DNA of 64,000 bases, taken from positions 248,001 through 312,000 of the forward strand of contig NZ_NNRL01000164.1 of the NCBI RefSeq assembly GCF_002252505.1, given 5' to 3'. Positions 37,966 to 46,990 of the stretch are shown here, piece by piece. The notes beneath the pieces are model-generated. The model ran no database searches, was not told the origin of the DNA, and worked only from the letters and a program-made list of their open reading frames with translations. Both the position numbers and the translations under genes were made by a program. Numbering within the stretch: position 1 is the first letter of the stretch; each line of letters starts with the position of its first letter. Origin of the DNA: Brucella grignonensis. Lineage in GTDB: Bacteria > Pseudomonadota > Alphaproteobacteria > Rhizobiales > Rhizobiaceae.

Positions 37966-39210
37966 ATGGATCAGAAGAATCCGCTTGTAGCGGCCTATGA
38001 TGTCGAAGCGATCCGCAGAGACTTCCCCATCCTGTCACGACAGGTTCATGGCAAGCCGCTCGTTTATCTCGATAATGGCGCGTCTGCGCAAAAGCCGCAA
38101 AGTGTCATCGACGCGATTACCCACGCATATTCAAATGAATATGCGAATGTGCATCGCGGTCTGCATTTTCTCTCCAATGCCGCCACAGACGCTTACGAAA
38201 AATCACGCGAAACAGTCCGCCGTTTTCTGAATGCGGGTTCGGTAGACGAAATCGTCTTCACGAAGAACGCGACTGAGGCGATCAACACGGTCGCTTACGG
38301 TTATGGCATGCCAAATATCGGCGAGGGTGATGAAATCCTCCTGTCGATTATGGAGCATCACTCCAATATCGTACCTTGGCATTTCATCCGTGAACGGCAG
38401 GGCGCAAAGCTTGTCTTCACACCCGTTGATGACGAAGGCGTGTTCCATATCGAGGAATTCGAAAAGCGTCTGACCGAGCGCACGAAGCTTGTCGCAATCA
38501 CCCATATGTCCAATGCGCTTGGCACGGTCACGCCGATCAAGAAGATCGTCGAACTGGCCCATGCGCGCGGTATTCCTGTACTGGTCGATGGCAGCCAGGG
38601 TGCAGTTCATTTGCCGGTCGATGTGCAGGATCTGGGCTGCGACTGGTATGTCTTTACCGGTCATAAGGTCTATGGTCCGTCCGGCATCGGCGTCCTTTAT
38701 GGTCGCACTGAAATGCTCGAAAAGATGCGTCCGTTTCAGGGTGGTGGAGAAATGATCGAGGAAGTGACGGAAGAAAACGTCACTTACAATCATCCGCCGC
38801 ATCGTTTTGAGGCTGGCACACCGCCAATTGTTCAGGCGATTGGGCTTGGTGCAGCCCTCGAATATATGGAGAAGGTCGGCCGTCATGCGATCCTCGCTCA
38901 CGAGGAAGACCTGCGTGACTATGCGCATGAGCAGCTGGGTAAGATCAATAGCTTGCGCATTTACGGCAACGCTCCAAACAAGGGGGCGATCATTTCGTTT
39001 GCGTTGGAAGGCATCCACGCGCATGACGTGTCGATGGTCATTGACCGGGCAGGAGTTGCAGTGCGTGCAGGCACGCATTGCGCACAACCGCTCTTGAAAC
39101 GCTTTGGTGTCACCTCTACATGCCGTGCATCCTTCGGGATGTATAACACCCGTGCTGAAGTCGACGCGCTGGCAGAAGCCTTGGAAAAGGCAAGGAAGTT
39201 TTTCGGATGA
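37966..39210 (+). CDS. sufS: Cysteine desulfurase SufS
   Basis: 414-residue group II cysteine desulfurase. The PLP lysine is in WYVFTGHKVYGPSGIGVLYG, and the active-site Cys is in VRAGTHCAQPLLKRFG within the short loop typical of SufS. It supplies sulfur through SufE/SufU-type partners. Start at ATG 37966 with AGAAGGAA upstream; an upstream ATG at 37948 is less likely. Its TGA overlaps the next ATG (ATGA). Confidence 0.97.
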   Translation: MDQKNPLVAAYDVEAIRRDFPILSRQVHGKPLVYLDNGASAQKPQSVIDAITHAYSNEYANVHRGLHFLSNAATDAYEKSRETVRRFLNAGSVDEIVFTKNATEAINTVAYGYGMPNIGEGDEILLSIMEHHSNIVPWHFIRERQGAKLVFTPVDDEGVFHIEEFEKRLTERTKLVAITHMSNALGTVTPIKKIVELAHARGIPVLVDGSQGAVHLPVDVQDLGCDWYVFTGHKVYGPSGIGVLYGRTEMLEKMRPFQGGGEMIEEVTEENVTYNHPPHRFEAGTPPIVQAIGLGAALEYMEKVGRHAILAHEEDLRDYAHEQLGKINSLRIYGNAPNKGAIISFALEGIHAHDVSMVIDRAGVAVRAGTHCAQPLLKRFGVTSTCRASFGMYNTRAEVDALAEALEKARKFFG

Positions 39211-39626
39211 CCGAGATCGAACAAAAAGTTCAGGAACAGACTGAAATCACGACGGACGATACGCTCGCATCGGCAGATGGAAAGTCTGTGTTTTCCGCTT
39301 CTGCTATTCCGCAGGACGAGCTGCTCCGGCTGACCGATGATATCATCGGGGCGTTGAAGACGGTTTATGACCCTGAAATTCCAGCGGATATTTACGAGCT
39401 TGGTCTGATCTATAAGATCGATATCGAAGATGACCGCACTGTCAAAATCGAAATGACGCTGACTGCCCCTGGATGCCCTGTCGCCGGCGAAATGCCGGGC
39501 TGGGTTGAGAATGCTGTCGGTGCAGTTGAAGGCGTTTCGATGGTTGAAGTCACCATGACGTTCGATCCACCGTGGTCGGCTGATCGTATGTCAGAAGAAG
39601 CGCAGGTTGCTGTCGGCTGGTACTAA
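39207..39626 (+). CDS. sufT: SUF system DUF59 protein (SufT/SufX, MIP18 family)
   Basis: 139 residues. A 45-residue acidic, low-complexity N-terminus precedes the MIP18/DUF59 domain (IIGALKTVYDPEIPADIYELGLIYKI), with the conserved Cys in TLTAPGCPVAGEMP and the block VEVTMTFDPPWSADRMSEEA. It acts in maturation of Fe-S proteins. It overlaps sufS by four bases. In related bacteria sufA follows directly; here a terminator follows and sufA is at 44235-44615 on the other strand. Confidence 0.93.
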   Translation: MTEIEQKVQEQTEITTDDTLASADGKSVFSASAIPQDELLRLTDDIIGALKTVYDPEIPADIYELGLIYKIDIEDDRTVKIEMTLTAPGCPVAGEMPGWVENAVGAVEGVSMVEVTMTFDPPWSADRMSEEAQVAVGWY

Positions 39627-39630
39627 GAAA

Positions 39631-39663
39631 TTAAAAGCCCCGCAAAATGCGGGGCTTTTGTTT
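39631..39663. terminator. Bidirectional terminator at the 3' end of the suf operon
   Basis: 11-bp stem AAAAGCCCCGC/GCGGGGCTTTT (39633-39643/39649-39659) shared with the glycosyltransferase gene. Confidence 0.9.
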
Positions 39664-39665
39664 GG

Positions 39666-40637
39666 TCAGAAGCCTGTCGTGTTTGCGTAGTGCAGGGAGT
39701 TCTTTCCGATACATCCCTGTACGAGGCCAACCAGCCCGCCCAACGCCGTTGCCGATGATACAAGCCCCTGGCCGCCTCTGAAGGGTATGGACAGAACTGC
39801 GCCCACAAACTTGAGTGCACGGCCAGCGATTTTTACAGGCAGCTTTTTCAATGTCTTGTTCGGGTTTTCGCGATACCGAGCACCGAATTCCGTGATGTTG
39901 TGATCGCGATTGCGGCGATAGTGATAACGCAGCGTCAGGCGGGATGAGGGCACTGTTTCATAGACGATGGCATCACAGGCCCAGCCAGTTCTTGCGCCCA
40001 GCGATTTTGCCTTAGCCCAAAGATTCCAGTCTTCGCCACCTGTCAGGCCGAAGTGGGAATCGAACCGCAATCCTGTATTGCGGAAAAACTCCAGCTTTCC
40101 CATCCAGCTGCCTGTGGCAACTTTGATGGAATCGCCACGGCCTAACTGACATTTACGACGACATTTTCTTTCGGATTTGTAGCCGCTACGCTCTATACCT
40201 GACCAAACCAGCTTCTGCAGAAAGGTGAGCTTTTCATCAAAGGGCTTTGGCCTTACAGGCGAGCCGATGATGTCGAGATCAAGACGATCCCGCTCAGCGA
40301 GCAGAGTTATAAGCCAGTCAGGCTCGACAAATTCGTCATCGTCCACATAGACAAGAAAATCGAAACCATGTTCGATTGCGTGGTTAAGCGCACGATTACG
40401 CGCTGACGAAATACCCAAGACGCCTTCGATAATGTAATCGATCTGGTCCTCACGCATCTGCGCACGGAAACCTTCGACAGTTTCATCGAGCGTCGGAGAG
40501 GAGTTATTTTCAACGATAAGGAATGTAACGGATGCGTTGTCTGGCTTCTTTATTGAAGCGAGTGATGAAAAAAGATTGCAGAGCATTTTCGGTCTGCTGC
40601 GAGTGACGACGGAAATACATATACGCCGCTGTTGCAT
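39666..40637 (-). CDS. Glycosyltransferase family 2
   Basis: 323-residue GT-A fold enzyme. The N-terminal Rossmann start is ICISVVTRSRPKMLCNLFSSL. The conserved block GISSARNRALNHAIEHGFDFLVYVDDDEFVEPDWL carries the nucleotide/metal site (DDD), and the GGEDWNLWAKAKSLG block is typical of GT2 acceptor-side ED motifs. Two hydrophobic C-terminal stretches (about 275-315) suggest membrane association. Surface polysaccharide synthesis is likely; the substrate is unknown. It lies in an AT-rich gap between the suf operon and tRNA-Thr. Confidence 0.85.
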   Translation of the reverse strand: MQQRRICISVVTRSRPKMLCNLFSSLASIKKPDNASVTFLIVENNSSPTLDETVEGFRAQMREDQIDYIIEGVLGISSARNRALNHAIEHGFDFLVYVDDDEFVEPDWLITLLAERDRLDLDIIGSPVRPKPFDEKLTFLQKLVWSGIERSGYKSERKCRRKCQLGRGDSIKVATGSWMGKLEFFRNTGLRFDSHFGLTGGEDWNLWAKAKSLGARTGWACDAIVYETVPSSRLTLRYHYRRNRDHNITEFGARYRENPNKTLKKLPVKIAGRALKFVGAVLSIPFRGGQGLVSSATALGGLVGLVQGCIGKNSLHYANTTGF

Positions 40638-40818
40638 GATGTACTAAGCCAATAATGGTTTATTTGTGATATTATGCATGCTTATTATGTCTTTATTATG
40701 AATAAAATGATTACGAAATAATAATATTAGAACTTGGAACAAGGGAGAGAACCCTTGTTCTTGTAGATCGATCAAATTTAGAAGGAAATAAAGTAAAGCG
40801 CTTGGTGCTATGCGCTAG

Positions 40819-40894
<76 letters not shown>

Positions 40895-41008
40895 AGCACA
40901 GGCGTGGAATTAGCATAATTCTCAGCCGTGTAAAGCGAAAATTCACATTAGGTGGGTGATGGTAAGCAAGTTTTGCTTATGATAGCCATCAAGCCTGTGG
41001 AAATTGCA

Positions 41009-41170
41009 CGAGTGGATTGAATTTGACGTTGGAATCCCGGCTGACATACATGCTGTTTCAAACGTCAAATTTGGTAAATTCACTCGATTCATAACGTTAC
41101 TCGTGGTCTTTCGATTCTGACATTTGCTGAAAGCCTATATTGAGGGGACGCAAATATCGGGATCAGAACC
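41009..41170. repeat. Double-hairpin repeat element, copy A
   Basis: About 162 bases, roughly 80% identical to copy B at 60910. Hairpin 1 runs from CGAGTGGATT (41009) to AATTCACTCG (41086). Hairpin 2 has arms near 41103-41126 and 41150-41169. It ends 18 bases before the nadK start, so it forms the leader of that gene. It is MITE-like and carries no coding capacity. It resembles the Bru-RS palindromic repeats of Brucella in concept; identity not checked. Confidence 0.85.
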
Positions 41171-41187
41171 CAAGCTGGCGCATTGGA

Positions 41188-41970
41188 ATGGAAGATATGG
41201 ACGATAAATCCCTGGCGCTTCACTTTCTCTCATCGGGAACAGAAGAATCACTTGCGGCTCAGAAAGAGCTGGTGAAACGTTACGGGCATGTTGCGGCCGA
41301 AGATGCAGATACAGTTGTGGCTCTCGGCGGCGATGGCACCATGCTGCAGGCTTTGCGTGACTTTATGAACACCGGCATACCCGTATACGGCATGAACCGC
41401 GGCTCGGTCGGGTTTCTCATGAATGAGTTCAGCGTGGAAGATTTGCCTGCACGCATTCATGCGGCGCAGAAAGAGACAATCCGCCCGCTGGAAATGATCG
41501 CGGAAACCGAACATGCGCCGCCGTTCAAGGCGCTCGCAATCAACGAAGTATCGCTATTTAGACAATCCTATCAGGCAGCCAAGATTCGCATCACCATTGA
41601 CGGCAAGGTGCGGCTTGAGGAGCTGGTTTGCGATGGGGTCATGGTTGCAACGCCTGCGGGTTCAACTGCCTATAATCTGTCGGCACAGGGACCAATTCTA
41701 CCACTCGAGGCTCCGCTGCTGGCTCTTACACCCGTAAGCCCATTCCGGCCAAGGCGCTGGGGCGGGGCGTTGTTGCCGAAACATGTAACCGTACGAATGG
41801 AGCTGCTGGAAACAGAAAAGCGGCCGGTTAATGCCGTTGCTGACAATAACGAAGTCAAGTCAGTAAGGTCAGTCACCGTCCGTGAAGACCCGGACAGCCA
41901 GGTTGCCATCTTGTTTGATCAAAATCATTCTTGGGATGAACGAATTCTAACAGAACAATTTAGACATTAG
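41188..41970 (+). CDS. nadK: NAD kinase
   Basis: 260-residue ATP-NAD kinase that makes NADP+. The signature [13 protein letters not shown] is at about residue 46, with [15 protein letters not shown], the NAD-binding AINEVSLFR, and the conserved [27 protein letters not shown]. The start is ambiguous between ATG 41188 and ATG 41197, neither with a strong Shine-Dalgarno. The frame continues upstream into repeat copy A, so the native promoter may have been replaced or displaced. Confidence 0.93.
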   Translation: MEDMDDKSLALHFLSSGTEESLAAQKELVKRYGHVAAEDADTVVALGGDGTMLQALRDFMNTGIPVYGMNRGSVGFLMNEFSVEDLPARIHAAQKETIRPLEMIAETEHAPPFKALAINEVSLFRQSYQAAKIRITIDGKVRLEELVCDGVMVATPAGSTAYNLSAQGPILPLEAPLLALTPVSPFRPRRWGGALLPKHVTVRMELLETEKRPVNAVADNNEVKSVRSVTVREDPDSQVAILFDQNHSWDERILTEQFRH

Positions 41971-42096
41971 TTGGCTACGATTTTAGTAAAATCACGCATT
42001 AGTGTGGAGTGAAACATAATAAAATACAAATAAATAAGCGTTTTTATATTCTGATGCGGTATTTTAGTTGACTTTTGCACGCTGTGGACGTAGGCG

Positions 42097-43677
42097 ATGC
42101 TGCAAGAAGACGCTAATTGCGTTGCAGACGCCTTTTCTGCCTTGGTTCCTGCGCCGGTTGACGCGGCTGCAATGACAGGATGGGTGGAATTCATTTCCAA
42201 AAAGAGAGCTGCGCCTCCATTGACGACATTTGCCGAACTCGGTCTTTCCCCGAAAGTGCTCGCTGCTGTTGAAGCTGCGGGATACACCGCGCCTACACCA
42301 ATTCAGGCTGGTGCTATTCCACCTGCACTGGAGCGTCGAGATGTTCTTGGCATCGCTCAGACTGGCACGGGCAAGACTGCGTCTTTCGTTTTGCCGATGC
42401 TCCATCTTCTTGAAAAGGGCCGGGCACGTGCTCGTATGCCGCGCACGCTCATTCTTGAGCCGACACGCGAGCTGGCAGCACAGGTTGAAGAAAACTTTGT
42501 GAAGTATGGCGTCAATCAGCGTCTCAACGTGGCATTGCTGATTGGCGGTGTTTCGTTTGAAGAGCAGGAGCGCAAGCTTGAGCGCGGTGCGGATGTGCTC
42601 ATTGCGACGCCCGGTCGTCTTCTCGATCATTTCGAGCGCGGTAAGCTCCTTCTGACCGGCGTTGAAATTCTCGTGATCGATGAAGCTGATCGCATGCTCG
42701 ACATGGGATTCATTCCCGACATCGAGCGTATTTGCAAGCTGATCCCGTTCACCCGTCAGACCCTGTTTTTCTCGGCGACGATGCCACCGGAAATTACCAA
42801 GCTGACCGAACAGTTCTTGCATTCGCCGACACGTATTGAAGTAGCGAAGGCATCCTCGACTGCAAAGACCGTTACACAGCGTCTGGTAAAGTCGGGCAAG
42901 AAGGATTGGGACAAGCGCGCAGCGCTGCGTGATCTGATCCGTGCTGAAGGTGATACGCTCAAGAATGCTATCATTTTCTGCAACCGCAAGAAGGACGTAT
43001 CCGAGCTTTTCCGCTCATTGGTGCGTCATGAATTCGATGCCGGCGCGTTGCATGGCGATATGGACCAGCGCGCGCGCATGACGATGCTGGCCAATTTCAA
43101 AGATGGCAAGTTGCGTCTTCTGGTTGCTTCCGATGTTGCAGCGCGCGGCCTTGACATTCCTGATGTCAGTCATGTGTTCAACTACGATATTCCAATCCAT
43201 TCGGAAGACTATGTGCACCGTATCGGTCGTACCGGTCGTGCTGGACGTTCCGGTAAGGCGTTTACGCTTGTTACGTCTTCGGACACGAAATATCTGGCGG
43301 CGATCGAGTCCATGATTGGCGAAAAGATTGAATGGCTTGATGGCGATCTCTCAACCTTGCCAGCGTCCGACGAATCTGAAGATACGTCACGTAAGGGCAA
43401 GAATGCTCGCGGCAAAGGTAAAGATGCCAAGGGTAGATCAAAAGATAAGCAGAAGGTCGAGACACCTGTGATTGTTCAGGCAGATGAGCCGCAGCCGGTA
43501 ATCAGTGAAATCAAAGAACGTCGCGATGCGATCCGCACGTCAAATGACGAGCGTCGTAACAAGCCACAGCACGACAACCACAAGCGTCGTCGTGATCGCG
43601 ACGATGATGATGGTCCGGTTCCAGTTGGTTTCGGCAATGACATTCCAGCATTCATGCTGATCCCGACCGGGATTTAA
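42097..43677 (+). CDS. DEAD-box ATP-dependent RNA helicase (RhlE-like)
   Basis: 526 residues. Motifs in order: Q-motif TPIQAGAIPPAL, Walker A AQTGTGKT, PTRELAAQ, GG, TPGRLLDH, DEAD, SAT (FSATMPPEI), the RecA2 HRIGRTGRAG. The C-terminal 110 residues are basic and low complexity (KGKNARGKGKDAKGRSKDKQ, RRRDRDDDDG), probably RNA-binding. The frame has a 41-residue N-terminal extension before TTFAELGLSP, where most RhlE proteins begin; TTG 42220 is the other candidate start. RhlE-type helicases act in ribosome assembly and RNA decay. Confidence 0.9.
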   Translation: MLQEDANCVADAFSALVPAPVDAAAMTGWVEFISKKRAAPPLTTFAELGLSPKVLAAVEAAGYTAPTPIQAGAIPPALERRDVLGIAQTGTGKTASFVLPMLHLLEKGRARARMPRTLILEPTRELAAQVEENFVKYGVNQRLNVALLIGGVSFEEQERKLERGADVLIATPGRLLDHFERGKLLLTGVEILVIDEADRMLDMGFIPDIERICKLIPFTRQTLFFSATMPPEITKLTEQFLHSPTRIEVAKASSTAKTVTQRLVKSGKKDWDKRAALRDLIRAEGDTLKNAIIFCNRKKDVSELFRSLVRHEFDAGALHGDMDQRARMTMLANFKDGKLRLLVASDVAARGLDIPDVSHVFNYDIPIHSEDYVHRIGRTGRAGRSGKAFTLVTSSDTKYLAAIESMIGEKIEWLDGDLSTLPASDESEDTSRKGKNARGKGKDAKGRSKDKQKVETPVIVQADEPQPVISEIKERRDAIRTSNDERRNKPQHDNHKRRRDRDDDDGPVPVGFGNDIPAFMLIPTGI

Positions 43678-43696
43678 GTTTAGGTTGTTGCGAATT

Positions 43697-43735
43697 GAAA
43701 ACGCCGGTCTGGTTCAATCAGACCGGCGTTTTATG
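43697..43735. terminator. Terminator after the DEAD-box helicase gene
   Basis: 14-bp perfect stem AAAACGCCGGTCTG/CAGACCGGCGTTTT (43698-43711/43719-43732) with loop GTTCAAT. Confidence 0.92.
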
Positions 43736-43773
43736 TTTTTGATACGGATAGTAGAGAAGAACGAGCTGTTGGA

Positions 43774-43859
43774 GCGCATCCCGAAAAGTGTGAAACGGTT
43801 TTCGGAAAAGATGCGCGTAAAAACAAATGATTAGAGAGCCGATCTGATCCAATCAGATC
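43774..43859. repeat. Rhizobiales-type palindromic intergenic repeat, copy 2 with second hairpin
   Basis: Hairpin GCGCATC-CCGAAAA ... TTTTCGG-AAAA-GATGCGC (43774-43816), tail TAAAAACAAATGATTAGAG, then a second stem GATCTGAT/ATCAGATC (43841-43848/43852-43859). Confidence 0.8.
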
Positions 43860-43881
43860 GAAACGCGCGCCGGAGCTCCTC

Positions 43882-44217
43882 CTACGACTTCCCTTTAGGC
43901 GCAGCCCTGAGACTCGCCGCGAATGCCAGTCGCGCCCAATCAGTCATGATTTCGGGATCGTCATAAGCCTCGTCTGGCACACTCCAGTAAGGCATGGCAA
44001 CAGGCTTGCCACTCTTCCGACCATCGTAAGTCCATTGTCTGGACCCAGCTTCAATGAAGGCGGGTGCTGTTTGCACATCGGCTTTCAGCAACAGCTCGTC
44101 CTGAACAACGAGCGCTATAATCAATCCCTGATGGTAAATACCTTTGCCGCCAAACATGCGACGAATACTGATCGCTCCTAATCCTTCAAACAAATCACGT
44201 AAGGATTGGTCGTCCAT
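43882..44217 (-). CDS. TfoX/Sxy N-terminal domain protein
   Basis: 111 residues covering the TfoX N-terminal domain: SIRRMFGGKGIYHQGLIIALVVQDELLLKADV, then DGRKSGKPVAMPYWSVPDEAYDDPE. Proteobacterial TfoX-N proteins of this short size lack the C-terminal domain of the competence regulator and have no proven role. It follows sufA by 17 bases in the same direction and probably shares its transcript. Confidence 0.88.
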   Translation of the reverse strand: MDDQSLRDLFEGLGAISIRRMFGGKGIYHQGLIIALVVQDELLLKADVQTAPAFIEAGSRQWTYDGRKSGKPVAMPYWSVPDEAYDDPEIMTDWARLAFAASLRAAPKGKS

Positions 44218-44234
44218 TTTGGGAACCCGGGTAT

Positions 44235-44615
44235 TTAAGCGGCGCCCTGCATCAGGCGCAGGCTTTCTGGGGAGGCTGCAGTTAGCTCAACAGATTCACC
44301 ACAACCACAAGCCGATGTCTGATTTGGATTATTGAATACAAATCCGGTGCGCAGTGTTGTGACTTCGAAGTCCATCTGCGTGCCAAGCAGGAACAGCACA
44401 GCCTCAGGCGCGATATAGACCTTTGCGCCATCTTTTTCGACGGAATCATCACCGGCTTTCGGCTCAGTGACGAGATCAATCGTATATTCCATGCCAGCGC
44501 AGCCGCCTTTTTTGACGCCAACGCGAATACCAACAGCACCGTCACGCGACGCCATGATTTCACTAACGCGAGCGGCTGCTGCATCGGTAAGCGTCAAAAC
44601 TGAGAAACGGCCCAT
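44235..44615 (-). CDS. sufA: A-type Fe-S carrier protein SufA
   Basis: 126-residue HesB/IscA-family carrier. The three ligand cysteines appear in KKGGCAGMEYTI (Cys at about 41) and ACGCGESVEL (about 107 and 109). It receives clusters from SufBCD. GGAAGAG precedes the ATG. In Rhizobiales sufA is the last gene of the suf operon; here it is 4.6 kb away and on the opposite strand, upstream of tfoX. Confidence 0.92.
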   Translation of the reverse strand: MGRFSVLTLTDAAAARVSEIMASRDGAVGIRVGVKKGGCAGMEYTIDLVTEPKAGDDSVEKDGAKVYIAPEAVLFLLGTQMDFEVTTLRTGFVFNNPNQTSACGCGESVELTAASPESLRLMQGAA

Positions 44616-44826
44616 TTTTCATCTCTTCCGGTGTTATACTGGTCTGCAACTGGAGAATCATCCAGTCTGCTCGAAGCAATACGCTTTTCTGCGAGGTTGC
44701 CACGTTTTCACTATAGTTAGTGTTGTAACATCATTACTGCAAGACACCAAATCGGGAGCACGGCCATAACGGGCGTGCGTGCTTTGGCGGGCTGCAAACA
44801 AAGAATTGCTGGAAGAGGAGAAGCGA

Positions 44827-45453
44827 ATGTCGATTGAGCGTATGAAGCCTTTGATACTTGCTGGGGTCGCGGGCGTTTTCAGCACCCTGGTTCTGATGTC
44901 CGGTGCGCAAGCCCAGGAAGCGCCCAAGAAAGCTGCTCCGGCCCAAGCCCAAACTCAAGCACAGAAACAGGAAAAGCCCGTCGAGGAAACCAAGCCGTCC
45001 GAGCAAACTCAGGATGCTGGTGATGGCGTAACTGTTCCTGATTACCGCGATGACCGCTCGACTCCGCAAGCGCTAATGGAATCCTATTACAATGCGATCA
45101 ATCGCAAAGAATATGCTCGCGCTTACAGTTATTATTCGGAAGAGGGGCGGGAGCCCGATTTCAAGACATTTGCCAAGGGGTATGAGGGCACCAAGAGCGT
45201 AAAGGTTGCGGTCCGGAAAGTCGACCCAGATCCGGGCGCGGGGCAAATCTATTGGAGCCTTCCGATTGCTATCGAATCCGAAGGCGATGATGGTAAGAAA
45301 CAAGTGTTTACGGGCTGTTATACGATACGCCTCACCAATCCCGGTATGCAGGAAGAACCACCTTATAAGCCAATGCAGATTATGACGGGTTCATTGACCA
45401 AGTCACCGCTGGCCATTGAAGAAAGCGTGCCGGAAAGCTGCGAGGCACCGTAA
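44827..45453 (+). CDS. Hypothetical secreted protein, NTF2-like
   Basis: 208 residues, not recognised by name. A signal peptide ends near SGAQAQ (about residue 28), then a Gln/Pro/Lys-rich linker (30-70). A compact domain from about residue 80 begins PQALMESYYNAINRKEYARAYSYYSEEGREP, the helix pattern of NTF2-like/DUF4878-type domains. Two Cys (FTGCYTIRL and ESCEAP) could pair. The start is ATG 44827 with GAGGAG upstream; the frame stays open to 44779. Confidence 0.7.
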   Translation: MSIERMKPLILAGVAGVFSTLVLMSGAQAQEAPKKAAPAQAQTQAQKQEKPVEETKPSEQTQDAGDGVTVPDYRDDRSTPQALMESYYNAINRKEYARAYSYYSEEGREPDFKTFAKGYEGTKSVKVAVRKVDPDPGAGQIYWSLPIAIESEGDDGKKQVFTGCYTIRLTNPGMQEEPPYKPMQIMTGSLTKSPLAIEESVPESCEAP

Positions 45454-45627
45454 CGAAATTCATGCTTGACCTTACCACGATGGGAAGCTGCACATTGGTA
45501 TCAGCTAAAACATCTGAGTCAGACGAGCGAAGTTATTCTGGCCTGAGGTGAATGCTTGAGAATAACCAGATAGAGCGGTTCTGTATCCAATCCCAAGGGA
45601 ACTGCTCGTGAGCAAGGAGTGAGTTGA

Positions 45628-45828
45628 ATGGTAACTTTTTCTGTACCGAAGATGAAATGCGGTGGTTGCGCCGATAGTGTTACAAGCGCTCTGCGCGAGC
45701 TCGATGAAAAGGCTATTGTTAATATTGATCTTGATAAGAAAGAGGTCGAGTTTGATGGTAGCGCATCGCGGGATCAAGCGCTCAATGCTCTGTCTGCTGC
45801 CGGTTATCCTGCAACGGTCGCGCAATAA
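45628..45828 (+). CDS. Heavy-metal-associated domain metallochaperone (CopZ-like)
   Basis: 66-residue HMA domain with the metal-binding motif MKCGGCADSV (residues 9-18; canonical MxCxxC) and the beta-alpha-beta-beta-alpha-beta pattern. It likely delivers Cu(I) to a P-type ATPase; none is encoded nearby. AAGGAGTGA precedes the ATG. Monocistronic with its own terminator at 45891. Confidence 0.9.
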   Translation: MVTFSVPKMKCGGCADSVTSALRELDEKAIVNIDLDKKEVEFDGSASRDQALNALSAAGYPATVAQ

Positions 45829-45890
45829 TGTGATCATTGTTGCGCGCGTTGTGATGACGCGCCGCTTGTAAGATATCTGACCAAAGCATA

Positions 45891-45920
45891 ATTGCCGGGC
45901 TGAAATGCCCGGCAATTTTT
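45891..45920 (+). terminator. Terminator after the HMA protein gene
   Basis: 10-bp stem ATTGCCGGGC/GCCCGGCAAT (45891-45900/45907-45916) and T run. The rest of the gap to 46177 shows nothing else I can name. Confidence 0.88.
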
Positions 45921-46176
45921 GTTCGGTTTCATAGGAGGGCAGATCGCGGCGACCAAGTGTTGCAGTCAGGTCTGCAAATGTTGTGTTCGGCAAATCTTGT
46001 GCTCGATTGACTGGAAGGCCGATTTTTGCCACATCAACGGCAAATCTCGTTTATGGTGTCCCATAAAGATAGTGAGCCGCGATTGTCACGGATTTGCCGA
46101 ATGATCCGGGCTCTGTTCGAAATGGGTGCCAGAAGGCACAATCATCGCGTGATCGCGATATAGAAGGATATAGGGC

Positions 46177-46851
46177 ATGGCTATGGCAGCCGATTTCCAG
46201 GATCTTCGCACGAAGATGGTCGATAATCAGATCCGTACCACGGATGTAACGGACCTCAGGGTCATCGATGCTTTTCTGACTGTTGCACGCGAAGCTTTTG
46301 TTCCGGCAAACCGTCAGGTGCTTGCTTATATCGATGAAGACCAGCTTCTTGAAAGCGAGGGCCCTGCGCCGCGCTACCTGATGGAGCCATCGCCTTTTGC
46401 AAAGCTCGTGCAGCTCGCAAAAGTAAACAAGGACGATGTCGTTCTGGATGTTGGTTGCGGCACCGGCTACTCGTCTGCAATCTTTTCTGAGCTGGCTGGA
46501 TCGGTCATTGGTCTCGAAAGTGATTCCGCTTTGTTGGCCGTTGCGACGGCTCGTTTGCAGGAACTTGGCCATGACAATGTTGTGATCGTTTCAGGCGATT
46601 TGAATACAGGTTATCCTTCTGAAGCGCCTTACGACGTGATTTTCATCGAAGGTGCAGTTGATTTTGTGCCGGAAGTACTTTTCAATCAGCTTAAAGAAGG
46701 TGGCCGTCTGGTTGTCGTCGAAGGGCGTGGAAATGCCGGAGTTGCGCGACTTTATGTGAAAGAAAGCGGTGTCGCTTCGGGCCGCAGCGTTTTCAATACA
46801 GCAGTTCGTCCGCTTCCTGGTTTTGAGCGTATTGAGCAGTTCGAGTTTTGA
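46177..46851 (+). CDS. Protein-L-isoaspartate O-methyltransferase family protein
   Basis: 224-residue SAM-dependent methyltransferase of the PCMT type. Motif I is VVLDVGCGTGYSSAIF (about 86-101), preceded by the PCMT-type DNQIRTTDVTD and the substrate-side block FVPANRQVLAYIDEDQLLE. It repairs isoaspartyl residues or, in this short alphaproteobacterial branch, has an unproven role. It is upstream of bepC in the same direction. In other alphaproteobacteria a PCMT-family gene also sits next to the tolC-like gene. Confidence 0.9.
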   Translation: MAMAADFQDLRTKMVDNQIRTTDVTDLRVIDAFLTVAREAFVPANRQVLAYIDEDQLLESEGPAPRYLMEPSPFAKLVQLAKVNKDDVVLDVGCGTGYSSAIFSELAGSVIGLESDSALLAVATARLQELGHDNVVIVSGDLNTGYPSEAPYDVIFIEGAVDFVPEVLFNQLKEGGRLVVVEGRGNAGVARLYVKESGVASGRSVFNTAVRPLPGFERIEQFEF

Positions 46852-46951
46852 TCCAGCGCGTGGGGCAATTCTGCAACGATGCAGAAATTGTTTGTGAAAG
46901 CACTGGCGGGAAAGATGGAAATAGCGGAATTTACACGTTATTAAGTCTTCC

Positions 46952-46967
46952 CGAACCGATCGGTTCG
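46952..46967. promoter_or_regulatory. 16-bp palindrome in the bepC promoter region
   Basis: CGAACCGATCGGTTCG is a perfect 16-bp inverted repeat, just before the AT-rich GATTATAGA that resembles a -10 element, 24 bases before the bepC ATG. It is a likely TetR-family operator; efflux genes in this family are commonly so controlled. Confidence 0.65.
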
Positions 46968-46990
46968 ATTATAGATTCGTTTGTTCTGAT

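Noticed and set aside
41140..41187. N-terminal 16 codons of the nadK frame inside repeat copy A
   Set aside because: They lie in the repeat and precede the conserved NAD kinase start; most likely untranslated.
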